Source: Wolbachia endosymbiont (group B) of Gerris lacustris (GTDB lineage Bacteria; Pseudomonadota; Alphaproteobacteria; Rickettsiales; Anaplasmataceae). Taken from it: a stretch of DNA of 64,000 nucleotides. The position numbers were made by a program, and so were the translations under genes. Of the stretch, positions 28,220 through 37,535 are shown piece by piece (position 1 is the first letter of the stretch; every line of letters starts with the position of its first letter). The stretch covers positions 992,001-1,056,000 of the forward strand of contig NZ_OZ034761.1 in NCBI RefSeq assembly GCF_964028355.1, in the 5' to 3' direction. The notes beneath the pieces are model-generated. The model saw only the letters and a list, made by a program, of their open reading frames with translations, was not told the origin of the DNA and did no database searches.

Positions 28220-30415
28220 ATGGATTTTGATAAAGCAGGTAATGCAGAAGATTTAGATAACAAAAAACTTCAACTGATATGTAATGCTTATAACAGAAGA
28301 TTACTATCAAGTCAAAGAGTTGTTGATGGCATTAATTCAATGGATTATAGTAAACTTAAAATCTTATGCAAGTATAACAATAAGTTTAGTTACAAAGGTA
28401 TTGAAGAATTACTCTCAGATGAGAGCATTGTTAATAACATCAAAGATTACGATGATGAAATATTTAGGTCCATGCTAAATGATGCACCTTCGGAGCACAA
28501 TATTCTAGAAATACTAAAAGGTGGGGAGGTTTGCAATACCAATAATGAATTTGAAAGTAGTGATAGTGAGGAGGATAAAGATTTAAGCGATTCTTTTGAT
28601 TGCGAGGAAAGTGATGAAGAGATGGCAATGTCATCGAAAAGTCAAAGTGATAGTGAGGAGGATAAAGTTAAAGAAGATATTCTAAAATTACAAGAAGACC
28701 CAGAAATTGCTAAAAACCTTAGTTTTATTGATGACCAAACACTTAAAGTCATTTGTAAGAAGTTTAGTTCTAGCGATATTAAGGCACTACTAGAAAATCA
28801 GGCAGTTGTTGTTAATATAACTGATTATAATAATAAAGAATTGGAACACGTGTTTAATATTTGTGGCTCTCTTGCTATTCAAAATATTATAAAAGTACTA
28901 AGTATTACTCCTGGAAAATTAAGGCTTATATGTAATAAGTTTAGTGGTGAAGATATTATGGAGTTACTAGGAAATCAAAAAGTTGTTGAGTACCTCAATT
29001 TTATTGATTATAAAAAATTTGAACTCATTCATAATAGTGATAAGTTTAATAGTAGCAAGCATGCTAGTAGTAGTCACAAGATTATAAGGTTGCTAGAAAA
29101 TCAAAAGATTGTTAAGCACATCAATTTTATTGATTATGAAAAACTTCAATTCATACTTTGTCATAATAAGTTTCTTCTTAGTGATATTATAAGACTACTA
29201 AAAAATCAGGAGGTTGTTGAGAATATCATTTCTTTTAACATTGAAAAATTTCGACTCATATTTTATAGAGATGAGCTTAACTGCATAGATATAATAGAAT
29301 TACTAGAAAATCAGGAAGTTGTTAATAACATAATTACTCATGAGATTGAGAAATTGAAATACGTGCTTGATATTTGCAACTTTCTTATTGAAGATGTTAC
29401 TAAATTGCTAAGTATTAATCATAAAAATTTAAGGCTCATATTTGAGAAGTTTAGTTCTAGCGATATTAAGGCACTACTAGAAAATCAGGTAGTTATTGTT
29501 AATATAACTGATTATAATAATAAAGAATTGGAACACGTGTTTAATATTTGTGGCTCTTTTGCTATTCAAAATACTATAAAAGTACTAAGTATTACTCCTA
29601 AAAAATTAAGGCTCATACGTAATAAGTTTAGTTTTATCGATGTTAGGACACTACTAGAAAATCAGAAAGCTGTTAAGAATATTGATTCTCTTACTCTTTG
29701 GAAATTAGAACTCATATGTAATAATAAGAAGTTTAGTTCTAGCGATATTAAGACACTACTAGAAAATCAGAAAATTTTTTATAACATTTCTGATTATAAA
29801 ACTGAAGAATTGCAACTCGTATTTGATAGTTATGAGCTTAGTCCTCAAAATATTATAAAAGTACTAGAAAATATTACTCCTGAAAAATTAAGGCTCATAT
29901 GTAATAAGTTTAGTCCTAGCAGTATTCAGACACTACTAGAAAATCAGAAAATTTTTTATAACATTTCTGATTATAAAACTGAAGAATTGCAACTCGTATT
30001 TGATAGTTATGAGCTTAATCCTCAAAATATTATAAAAGTACTAGAAAATATTACTCCTGAAAAATTAAGGCTCATATGTAATAAGTTTAGTTCTAGCAAT
30101 ATTAAGACACTACTAGAAAATCAGAAAATTGTTAAGGGAATCGGCTCTATTACTTCTAGGGAATTAGAATTCATATATAATAAGAAGTTTAGTCTTCTAG
30201 ATATTATAAAAGTACTAGAAAATATTGCTCCTGAGAAATCAGAACCCATATTTGAGAAGTTTAGTTTTCAAGATATTATAGAAGTACTAGAAGATCAAAA
30301 TGCTGTTAAGGGCATCAATTCTGTTAACACTAAAGAACTAAAAGCAATAACGGATAATGTTACTGGTAAGGTATTTGTCAGTATATTTAAAAATTTTACA
30401 CCTAGCGTAAAGTAA
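28220..30415 (+). CDS. Large helical-repeat protein of unknown function
   Basis: 731 residues, no signal peptide. Built of about 20 units in which a longer unit (~33 residues; consensus KLRLICNKFSSSDIKTLLEN then QKVVxNI) alternates with a shorter one (~26 residues; YKTEELQLVFDSYELSPQNI then IKVLEN). An acidic, Ser-rich insert at ~110-150 (SSDSEEDKDLSDSFDCEESD) breaks the array. At 29735, 29912 and 30089 the DNA shows an exact 177-bp (59-residue) period, and 28761-28910 is nearly repeated at 29449-29598. The predicted fold is an all-alpha solenoid, suited to binding protein or nucleic acid. It ends at TAA 30413, but the same frame stays open for 110 more codons. Confidence 0.78.
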   Translation: MDFDKAGNAEDLDNKKLQLICNAYNRRLLSSQRVVDGINSMDYSKLKILCKYNNKFSYKGIEELLSDESIVNNIKDYDDEIFRSMLNDAPSEHNILEILKGGEVCNTNNEFESSDSEEDKDLSDSFDCEESDEEMAMSSKSQSDSEEDKVKEDILKLQEDPEIAKNLSFIDDQTLKVICKKFSSSDIKALLENQAVVVNITDYNNKELEHVFNICGSLAIQNIIKVLSITPGKLRLICNKFSGEDIMELLGNQKVVEYLNFIDYKKFELIHNSDKFNSSKHASSSHKIIRLLENQKIVKHINFIDYEKLQFILCHNKFLLSDIIRLLKNQEVVENIISFNIEKFRLIFYRDELNCIDIIELLENQEVVNNIITHEIEKLKYVLDICNFLIEDVTKLLSINHKNLRLIFEKFSSSDIKALLENQVVIVNITDYNNKELEHVFNICGSFAIQNTIKVLSITPKKLRLIRNKFSFIDVRTLLENQKAVKNIDSLTLWKLELICNNKKFSSSDIKTLLENQKIFYNISDYKTEELQLVFDSYELSPQNIIKVLENITPEKLRLICNKFSPSSIQTLLENQKIFYNISDYKTEELQLVFDSYELNPQNIIKVLENITPEKLRLICNKFSSSNIKTLLENQKIVKGIGSITSRELEFIYNKKFSLLDIIKVLENIAPEKSEPIFEKFSFQDIIEVLEDQNAVKGINSVNTKELKAITDNVTGKVFVSIFKNFTPSVK

Positions 30416-30745
30416 ACTTTGAGGTTTGCTATAGCTCTGCATAGAGCTGGTGAAGTCAGAGATATTAATATCGATTATTTGAATAACAAAGATAGTGTTT
30501 ACGACAATATAATTAAATATTTTCCTCCAGAGGTGAACATAGATATTGAATATCCTTTCCCAGGGGTGGGCGTAGGCATTGAAGATTTTCCCCTAGAGCT
30601 GGACATAGACAAAAAGTCACTTATACCATTCCCTATATTCGAGGAAAATATCACATGCCAAGAACCTGTGTCAAAATTATATAATTTATCTCTAGAGAAG
30701 GTTATTGAGAATATCAATCCACATAAAAGAGCTAGGTATTCCTAA
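30416..30745 (+). pseudogene. In-frame continuation of the repeat protein beyond a UAA
   Basis: Directly after TAA (30413-30415) the same frame continues for 109 residues: TLRFAIALHRAGEVRDINID, a Pro-rich middle (IEYPFPGVGVGIEDFPLELD), and a terminal NPHKRARYS. There is no ATG, only a TTG at 30419, and no ribosome site of its own. The simplest reading is that the ancestral protein was ~841 residues and a nonsense mutation removed the tail. Read-through or independent TTG initiation is possible but not shown. Confidence 0.65.
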
Positions 30746-30979
30746 TAACACTAAATTCATTTATTTATAATAATTTTACTATATCGTAAAACCATCTATA
30801 TCAGACTATTTTTACTATATTTTCTTGGTCAAATCACTGGTAGCTGACACCGAGGTTCAGAAAATTTTTATAATATAGACTATCAATGATTTTTCAGTAA
30901 TAATATAGTTTTAAGTGGATATAGTGAACGTTTCATACAGAGATATAGACATAAGCTAATTAGAACAGGTTGAATTCAA

Positions 30980-31675
30980 ATGTTGAATCTAGAATCTCTG
31001 CCAAAACATCTAGCAATTATTATGGACGGTAATGGTAGGTGGGCAAACAATCAAGGAAGAGTAAGAATTGATGGTTATAGAAAAGGCAGCGAAGTTGCAT
31101 TTGATATTGCTAAACATTGCACAACCTTAGCCATATCTTACTTAACTTTGTATGCATTTTCCATGGAAAATTGGCTCAGACCTGAAAACGAAACAGACTA
31201 CCTATTTGATTTATTTTACTCCGCTTTAACTAATGAAGATAAAATCAATTTCATTTGCAATTGTAACATTAAGTTAAATTTTATTGGCAATTTAAGTCTA
31301 TTGCCCAGTAAACTATTTGATCAAATCAAAAAAGCAGAAGAAGTGACACATAAGAACGATGGTCTATTACTCACTGTTGCAGTTAGTTATGGAGCAAAGC
31401 AGGAAATTATACATGCTATCAACAACATCATAAAAGGAAATATTGATTGCGTATTGGAAGACGAATTTGAAAAATTTCTGTATACTAAAGATTTACCAAA
31501 ATTGGATTTATTAATTCGCACTGGTGGTGAAAAAAGGTTAAGCAACTTTTTATTATGGCAAGCAGCTTATGCTGAACTGTATTTTTGTGATACTTTGTGG
31601 CCTGATTTTTCTTGTCAAGATTTGAACAGAGCATTAGAAGATTATACAAAAAGAGAGAAGAAATATGGTAGATAA
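30980..31675 (+). CDS. uppS: Isoprenyl transferase (undecaprenyl diphosphate synthase)
   Basis: 231 residues. It makes the C55 lipid carrier used for lipid II. The family motif HLAIIMDGNGRWA (10-22) carries the catalytic Asp and Gly-Asn-Gly-Arg. Next are YLTLYAFSMENWLRP (~55-69) and LLIRTGGEKRLSNFLLWQAAYAELYF (~175-200), with the Arg and Glu of the IPP site. The last 11 bp overlap cdsA, so the two are coupled, the common uppS-cdsA order. Confidence 0.96.
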   Translation: MLNLESLPKHLAIIMDGNGRWANNQGRVRIDGYRKGSEVAFDIAKHCTTLAISYLTLYAFSMENWLRPENETDYLFDLFYSALTNEDKINFICNCNIKLNFIGNLSLLPSKLFDQIKKAEEVTHKNDGLLLTVAVSYGAKQEIIHAINNIIKGNIDCVLEDEFEKFLYTKDLPKLDLLIRTGGEKRLSNFLLWQAAYAELYFCDTLWPDFSCQDLNRALEDYTKREKKYGR

Positions 31676-32291
31676 TAATTTTATGGTTAGAATATTGTCC
31701 TCAATAGTAATATTACTCATATTTTCTTTTGCTACATATTTCAGTAATTTATCATTTTATCTACTAATTTTCTCAATTGCAGTTCTGTCTTCTTTTGAAT
31801 GGTATAACCTAACTAAGGGCAATAAAATCTTATATATTTTCGCATTACTATTAATTGCACTACCAAATGCCTCGCTAATATACCTCTATAACTTACCACA
31901 GGGAAAATATACATTAATATGGCTCATCTTAACCATCTGGAGTATCGACATTGCTGCCTATTTTTTCGGCAAAAATTTTGGTAAAACTAGGATTTGTCCA
32001 ATCATTAGCCCAGGTAAAACTTGGTTAGGACTTTTTGGTGCAGTTTTAGCTGGAGTAGTGTGTACAATTTTTGGCTCAATATTTTTAGGTTTATTTCCAA
32101 TTTTTTATTCTCCAATAATTGGCTTTACAATTGCTATTCTAGGCCAAATTGGCGATTTTACTGAGTCACTCATCAAAAGGGTTTACAATGTTAAAGATAG
32201 TGGAGGTATAATACCTGGCCATGGAGGAGTACTTGACCGTATGGACGGTTTCATCTTTACTGCACCCTTTATTGCTATTTACATAAGCTAA
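31665..32291 (+). CDS. cdsA: Phosphatidate cytidylyltransferase
   Basis: 208 residues, on the short side but complete. It makes CDP-diacylglycerol, precursor of phosphatidylglycerol and phosphatidylethanolamine. About seven transmembrane helices are present. The signature is near the C-terminus: SLIKRVYNVKDSGGIIPGHGGVLDRMDGF (~165-193), with its K-D-x-x...PGHGGxxDRxD core, preceded by ISPGKTWLG (~108). It overlaps uppS by 11 bp. Confidence 0.95.
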   Translation: MVDNNFMVRILSSIVILLIFSFATYFSNLSFYLLIFSIAVLSSFEWYNLTKGNKILYIFALLLIALPNASLIYLYNLPQGKYTLIWLILTIWSIDIAAYFFGKNFGKTRICPIISPGKTWLGLFGAVLAGVVCTIFGSIFLGLFPIFYSPIIGFTIAILGQIGDFTESLIKRVYNVKDSGGIIPGHGGVLDRMDGFIFTAPFIAIYIS

Positions 32292-32305
32292 AAAATGAAG
32301 CGCTA

Positions 32306-32515
32306 TTAACCTTTGGTTCTTTTCTTCTTATTCATTGCTTTCACCTCAACAGATTGAAATTCTTCGGAGTTTACTATTTCACTCATGGGCTTACTGCAAT
32401 AAGGACAATACATTTCTCCTTCTTTATGTAAATATACTACTGGATGACCAGAATCATCATCATTCTCATCACCACGGCAGCAAACTATTAGATTATTATC
32501 TCTCGCTTCTGACAT
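32306..32515 (-). CDS. Zinc-finger CHCC protein (NDUFS6-like)
   Basis: 69 residues. The CHCC motif is seen as C in VCCRGDENDDDSGHPVVYLH, then His in GHP, and C-P-Y-C in MYCPYCSKPM. Related alphaproteobacterial proteins correspond to the zinc-binding NDUFS6 accessory subunit of respiratory complex I. GGAG lies just before the start. Convergent with cdsA. Confidence 0.8.
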   Translation of the reverse strand: MSEARDNNLIVCCRGDENDDDSGHPVVYLHKEGEMYCPYCSKPMSEIVNSEEFQSVEVKAMNKKKRTKG

Positions 32516-32586
32516 ACTGCTCCTTTAGTTTATAGTATTTTGTACATCGAGCATACCCGCTTCGAAGTGGAGAAAACAACAAATAT

Positions 32587-33093
32587 TTATTCTCCATTTT
32601 TTACCCTATTTAGGTTAATCAATTCGCTTTCTACACTTTTTGATACAAAATTGCTAACATCTCCTCCTAATCTCGCTATTTCCTTTACAAAACTTGATGA
32701 GATAAATTGAGTGTCCTCAGATGCAGGAAGAAATATAGTTCCGATTTCAGGAAGGAGTTTATAATTTATCCAACTCATTTGAAATTCATAATCAAAGTCT
32801 GACACTGCTCTCAGTCCTCTGATAATAAAAGAGGCATTCTGCTTTTTGGCAAACTCCATTAATAATCCATTGAAAGATATGACATCTGCATCAATTCCTA
32901 GTCCTTTCAATTCATTTTTAGCCATACTTGCGCGTAGGCTTATATTAAAGTTAGTATGTTTATTAACATTTTCTGCAACACCTACTATCAACTTATCGAC
33001 TAGCTTACATGCTCTTTTTATTATGTCAAGATGCCCAAAAGTTATAGGATCAAACGTACCAGGATAAATTCCTATTTTGTTATTAATGTTCAT
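32587..33093 (-). CDS. coaD: Phosphopantetheine adenylyltransferase
   Basis: 168 residues. It makes dephospho-CoA from 4'-phosphopantetheine and ATP, the penultimate step of CoA synthesis. The nucleotidyltransferase motif T/HxGH appears as GTFDPITFGHLDIIKRA (10-26). ASFIIRGLRAVSDFDYEFQM (~84-103) supplies Arg and Tyr substrate contacts, and TQFISSSFVKEIARLGGDVS (~126-145) the ISSxxVRE motif. Complete. Confidence 0.96.
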   Translation of the reverse strand: MNINNKIGIYPGTFDPITFGHLDIIKRACKLVDKLIVGVAENVNKHTNFNISLRASMAKNELKGLGIDADVISFNGLLMEFAKKQNASFIIRGLRAVSDFDYEFQMSWINYKLLPEIGTIFLPASEDTQFISSSFVKEIARLGGDVSNFVSKSVESELINLNRVKNGE

Positions 33094-33167
33094 TTTTTGT
33101 TTCTATACTTCAAAAACTTTTGATGGACATGATAACGGTTTTTGTCTAAAAATGAAAGTACGTAGTT

Positions 33168-33240
33168 GGCCTGATAGCTCAGTTGGTAGAGCAAAGGACT
33201 GAAAATCCTTGTGTCGCTGGTTCGATTCCTGCTCAGGCCA
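33168..33240 (+). tRNA. tRNA-Phe (anticodon GAA)
   Basis: 73 nt. The acceptor GGCCTGA pairs with TCAGGCC, the D-arm is GCTCAGTTGGTAGAGC, and the anticodon stem AGGAC/ATCCT region encloses loop CTGAAAA with GAA. The T-arm is CGCTG... / GGTTCGATTCC-type with TTCGATT; discriminator A. CCA is not fully encoded. Confidence 0.95.
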
Positions 33241-33300
33241 CATTTTTTTTCTTAATGTTCTATAATATATTATAATATTAATGTGATTATTTAGGAAATA

Positions 33301-34230
33301 ATGTATAAATGTTACAATAGAATATTTAATATACTATTAATTACATTTCTACTATTAAGTAATATCGCTTGTAGTGAAAAAGCCAACAAAAAATCATCTA
33401 CTTTGACAGCGGAGAATGCAGTAAATTATAATATAATTGTTGGTTTATTGAAAACAGATGAATCTCAAGATATCTATGAGATATTCAATAACTTTGGGGT
33501 TAAAACTATACTCATTGACTACGACAAAATAATTAATCTAAAAGAAATCCAAGAAGAGTTCGCAAAACAAGATGAAATATTGGCAAAAAAGCTGATACTA
33601 GATCGAATAAAAGTTGAAGTTGCAAAATTTATCAAAGAGCAAAAGATAAACAGAATATTTATTTCAGATAACTTTCATTCACCTCTTAACCCTTACCGCC
33701 AGCTTGTGAATGAAGAAATTGTAAAAATAGTAGATGACAATCCTACAATTCATTTGCTTGCCATATGTGGTGGTTTACAAGACATTATGCATGCAAAAGA
33801 AATTGAAATAACAAGTGTTGTTGGTGATGAGAAGAATCATTTAAAATCAGCACAAAAAGGGAATATACCTCTTCAGCAGATAAAGATTGTTCCAGGCAGT
33901 CGTTTGGAGGAAGTAGTAGCTAAGTTTTTACTACCTAATCAAAATGGCTGGTTTTCAACTTATTTTCCGAATGCTCATTCAGGTACAGTAAGTAATACTA
34001 CAGAAAATAGAAGAAGACTAGAGCTGCTTGGATATAAAATTGCAGCATTTGCCAATGACGGAGTAATAGAAGCTATCGAGGATAAGCATGGTAATATTTA
34101 CTTTCAAAGTCATCCAGAAGCCCTTGTTATCAAATCAGATAAAAACTCTTGTTTGTCAAGCCAAAAGGCATGTCAGGTTTCAACACTAGTTGCTATAGCG
34201 ATTATAAATGATTTTCTTCATCGCGTTTAA
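33301..34230 (+). CDS. Lipoprotein with class I glutamine amidotransferase (peptidase C26) domain
   Basis: 309 residues. The N-terminal lipoprotein signal is FNILLITFLLLSNIACSEK, with lipobox NIAC cleaved before Cys24. The rest is a gamma-glutamyl-hydrolase/GATase1 fold: DNFHSPLNPYRQLVNEEI (~121-138), nucleophile Cys in LLAICGGLQDIMHA (~153), and His/Glu pair in IYFQSHPEALV (~263-266). A periplasmic or outer-membrane-attached C26 enzyme would act on gamma-glutamyl bonds, for instance in peptidoglycan peptides or host glutathione; the substrate is inferred, not shown. Complete triad, so likely active. Confidence 0.82.
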   Translation: MYKCYNRIFNILLITFLLLSNIACSEKANKKSSTLTAENAVNYNIIVGLLKTDESQDIYEIFNNFGVKTILIDYDKIINLKEIQEEFAKQDEILAKKLILDRIKVEVAKFIKEQKINRIFISDNFHSPLNPYRQLVNEEIVKIVDDNPTIHLLAICGGLQDIMHAKEIEITSVVGDEKNHLKSAQKGNIPLQQIKIVPGSRLEEVVAKFLLPNQNGWFSTYFPNAHSGTVSNTTENRRRLELLGYKIAAFANDGVIEAIEDKHGNIYFQSHPEALVIKSDKNSCLSSQKACQVSTLVAIAIINDFLHRV

Positions 34231-34255
34231 TGCTAAAATAAGGAAAATCATTTAA

Positions 34256-34480
34256 TGTCATGCCAGCACCCTTTTTCTTGTCATTCCAGCGCGTGACGCC
34301 GGAATCCAGTTTTTCATTTCATCAAATTTAGCATAAGCTCAAGTTTACTTGTAAATTTTTCTGGATGCCAGTGTCTGGGCACTGGCATGACATTATGGAA
34401 TTTGGGCTCCAGTGTCAACTACTCTAATGACACCATCATAAAGGAGCCAGTGTCAGCTACTTGCATGACACCTGATTATG
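34256..34480. repeat. Cluster of palindromic repeats
   Basis: Hairpin ATTCCAGCG-CGTGA-CGCCGGAAT (34283-34305; one mismatch). Then the same ~115-bp stretch seen at 26623 (TTTAGCATAAGCTCAA...), with hairpin ATGCCAGTG-TCTGGG-CACTGGCAT. Then two CCAGTGTCA(A/G)CTACT pieces, each with ATGACACC. Lies between two convergent genes. Confidence 0.8.
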
Positions 34481-34496
34481 AAAGAAATCTAATGAT

Positions 34497-35645
34497 TTAT
34501 ATAAACCCCATAGCGTGCCGAATGAAGCGTTTTTTAAGAAAATCTGAATTTTCAACTACCATTAAGCCAAACGCTCTAGCACAAAATATTCTGTTGGAAA
34601 ATATTCTATTTAGTCCATCAGTTGCAAGTGCCATGGTGAAATTGTCAAAGTATCTATCACGTGAAATTTTCTTCAACAGATAATTACTGCCAACATCAAT
34701 ACCAGAGGATTTTGCAGCAGTTATTTGTCTAATAACACTCTCTACATCTCTCATTCCAAGGTTAAGTCCTTGACCTGCAACCGGGTGGATTGAATGTGCT
34801 GCATCGCCAATCAGCAAAATTCTGCTTTTATGCAGCTTTCTTGCAAAAGAAAAACTCAAAGGATAGAATCTCCTTTCACCCTCTAATTCAATTTCTCCCA
34901 AATAAGAACCAAATCTTTTTTTGAGTTCTATGACAAATTCCTCTTCGAATAAGCTCATCAGCATTTTTGAAATTTCGCATTTTTCTGTCCAAACTATTGA
35001 AGAAGTATAGCCACCTTTCATTGGCAAAATTGCAAATGGACCACCAGGAAAAAACCTCTCTACAGCTAAGTTTTGGTGATGTAATTCATGTTTTACATTA
35101 AATACCATGCTATTTTGTTTATAATCAAATTTTATCATTGGTATAGAAAACAACTCTGGCAACTTAGAGTTTTTACCTTCAGCACAGATAAATAGTGATG
35201 ATATCAATTTTTGATCATTATCAAGAGTAACTTCCACGCATCCTTCGTCACAAGCGATTGTTTTATAGGAACGTGGAGAATATATATTGAGTTTATGCAA
35301 AAAATTGTTATTGATTGCATTCCATATAATAGCGCTCTTGATTACATAGCCCATTGGCTCTTCACCAACCATTTTATGATCATAATGCACAGTAAATGGA
35401 CTATCTCCATCTAATATGCATATATCAAATATTGGTTCAGCTTCGCCTTCTAAGATCCGCCAAATCCCTAATTTTTCTAGTATTTTTTTTGACCCTTGAG
35501 AAATGGCAAATGCTCGATTATCATCAACTGCACGTGGTAAACTATTTTTCTCAATTACGGCTACAGATACAGAGTCATTACTCACGCCAATAGCAGTAAT
35601 AAGACCAATTAGCCCACCACCTGAAATGATTACATCGTAATTCAT
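34497..35645 (-). CDS. FAD-dependent ubiquinone hydroxylase (UbiH/UbiF family)
   Basis: 382 residues from ATG 35645; a GTG three codons upstream is less likely. FAD-binding GxGxxG is seen as YDVIISGGGLIGLITAIGVS (3-22). The middle DG-type motif lies near the SLFICAEGKNSKLPELF stretch. The second FAD motif is RILLIGDAAHSIHPVAGQGL (~267-286), followed by NLGMRDVESVI. It hydroxylates the aromatic ring of ubiquinone precursors. Which of UbiH, UbiF or UbiI it is cannot be told from the sequence alone. Confidence 0.88.
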   Translation of the reverse strand: MNYDVIISGGGLIGLITAIGVSNDSVSVAVIEKNSLPRAVDDNRAFAISQGSKKILEKLGIWRILEGEAEPIFDICILDGDSPFTVHYDHKMVGEEPMGYVIKSAIIWNAINNNFLHKLNIYSPRSYKTIACDEGCVEVTLDNDQKLISSLFICAEGKNSKLPELFSIPMIKFDYKQNSMVFNVKHELHHQNLAVERFFPGGPFAILPMKGGYTSSIVWTEKCEISKMLMSLFEEEFVIELKKRFGSYLGEIELEGERRFYPLSFSFARKLHKSRILLIGDAAHSIHPVAGQGLNLGMRDVESVIRQITAAKSSGIDVGSNYLLKKISRDRYFDNFTMALATDGLNRIFSNRIFCARAFGLMVVENSDFLKKRFIRHAMGFI

Positions 35646-36174
35646 TTTATTCACCTAAAATTACATTTTATTTATTTTGAAGATAATTTAAACAAACTTT
35701 GTAGATACTGGATTTCTTATTACTATCTTAAGATAACTAAGATAGTAATAAAGTATTAATTATTTTGTACTAAGGTAGATCTAATTTTATTAAAGGAAAC
35801 AATTTATGACTACAAATTGTAAAGAAGAATTATTAAATTGCATTTCTAGGTACAGAGGAGAACTCGCAGAAAACAAAGCAGGGATTAAACAAGCTATAAC
35901 TCACGATAAAATTAATAATATAAGCGATTACTTTTATCAGGGTGATAAAATCTGCGAAAAAGAGCTGTTTAACATAGAAGGTGAGTGTCAAGATACAAAA
36001 TATGGTAGTCGACAAGAATATACGTATGATGAGTGGAAGGAAAAAATTGAAAAACCTCATGCTAAAGATTTACTACAAATGTTACAAAAGGAAGTAAAAG
36101 ATAAAATATTAAAGAATTTTGAGGATTATAAAAAGTATCATGAAAATGCTACTGAAGATATAAAAAGAGAATTA

Positions 36175-37037
36175 GAACCTGTACATGATCTCAAGAAAGG
36201 AATAAACTAAGAGATAATGTATATAAGTTAGGATATATGAGGAGTGTATACCCAAGTGATATAAGTCGGGAAAGATTTGAGATTATATTACCAGATCTAG
36301 AATCCTGTAGAAAAAAAACAAAACCAAGAAAACTGGATTTATATGAGTTATTTTGCGGTGTACTTTATGTGCTAAAAAGTGGCTGTCAGTGGCGAATGCT
36401 ACCAAAAGAGTTTCCAAAATGGCGCAATTGTTACGATTACTTCAAGAGATGGAGTAAAAAACCGAATGAAGATAGAGAAAGTGTTCTAGAAATTGTCTTA
36501 AAAAAAATTAGTTGGAGAGGTTCGTTTCAACAGTGGTCGGAATACAAAAACAAGCTTCTGCATCATTGATGCTCAAAGTGTAAAAAACACCGATATTGCT
36601 GAAGAAAAAGGTTATGATGCCGGCAAGAAAATTTCAGGAATAAAGCGTCATATTGCAGTAGATACGCAAGGTTTGCCACATGCAATTTATATTACTACAG
36701 CTAATATCGGAGATCGTACTGCTGCTGTAGAGATGATTTGTAACGCAAGAAAAAATCTTTCCGAAGTTCAAAATATACTAGTTGATGCAGGTTATACAGG
36801 AGAAAATTTTGCAACTCAAATAAAAACGACTATTGGTGCAACCGTTGAAGTAATAAAACGAAGTGAATTACATACCTTTGTTGTATTGCCAAAAAGGTGG
36901 GTTGTAGAGCGTTCTTTTGCTTGGCTGGAAAAGTGTAGACGGTTATGGAAAAATTGCGAGCGTAAACTCAATACTAGCCTACAAATGGTCGTTCTAGCTT
37001 TTACTGCCTTGCTCCTCAAAAGATTATGAACAGGCTC
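36175..37037 (+). mobile_element. IS5-family element, copy 3 (863 bp)
   Basis: Starts GAACCTGTACATG, ends GAACAGGCTC, flanked by TTA (36172-36174 and 37038-37040). Differs from copies 1 and 2 by an Arg to Ser change (ACTAGCCTACAAATG) near the end of the transposase. Confidence 0.92.
36237..37029 (+). CDS. IS5-family transposase, two frames (copy 3)
   Basis: Frame A 36237-36569; the catalytic frame continues to 37029. Same organisation and +1 offset as copy 1, with one substitution (KLNTSLQMVV instead of KLNTRLQMVV). Confidence 0.85.
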
Positions 37038-37535
37038 TTAGACATAGATTCGAAATTAAAGGCAATATTCAGAGAAAAGCAACAACCAGAAACTGATGAA
37101 ACTCGAGCATATTATGATGTTATACGAGCTTTATATAAAAATGGAGACATGAGCTCTCAATTAAAGTGCAATGATCTTGATTGTTTTAATAGAACAATAG
37201 AAGATAATCTATCTCAAAAACAATCAGAGCTAGCTGCTATAAAGGATGACTTTTTGGATAATACGCAAAATATTTTTAAACATATTCAAGTTGAAGATAG
37301 TATTTTTTAGAGAAATAAGATTATGCTATTTTTTTAATGAAATTTCTTAAGTGGTAGATTATTTTTTACAGCTACAGCTGAGGTAGCTGTCACTACCTGA
37401 AATGTAACAAATAAAATACTAATCTTAAATATTGCTATATTTCACGATAGTTTCTTAACTTGACGCACATGCTTTTTTGAACATTCTCGTTTGTCAAATA
37501 GTTTCTGGCATACCATACAATCTGTACTGCAGGTT

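Larger units (their letters stand above)
35806..37310 (+). pseudogene. Hypothetical gene interrupted by IS5 copy 3
   Basis: The 5' part 35806-36174 (123 codons) starts MTTNCKEELLNCISRYRGEL behind AAGGAAACAATTT. The 3' part 37041-37310 encodes DIDSKLKAIFREKQQPETDE and ends FKHIQVEDSIF. Removing the 863-bp element and one TTA joins KREL-DIDSK in frame, 212 residues in all. Mostly charged and helical, no known domain or membrane segment. Because the halves show no other damage, the insertion is probably recent. Confidence 0.85.

Noticed and set aside
28220..30415. Idea that the solenoid protein is a TALE-like DNA reader
   Set aside because: Unit length is similar, but there is no hypervariable di-residue at a fixed place and two unit sizes alternate. 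Kept only as a general helical-solenoid statement.
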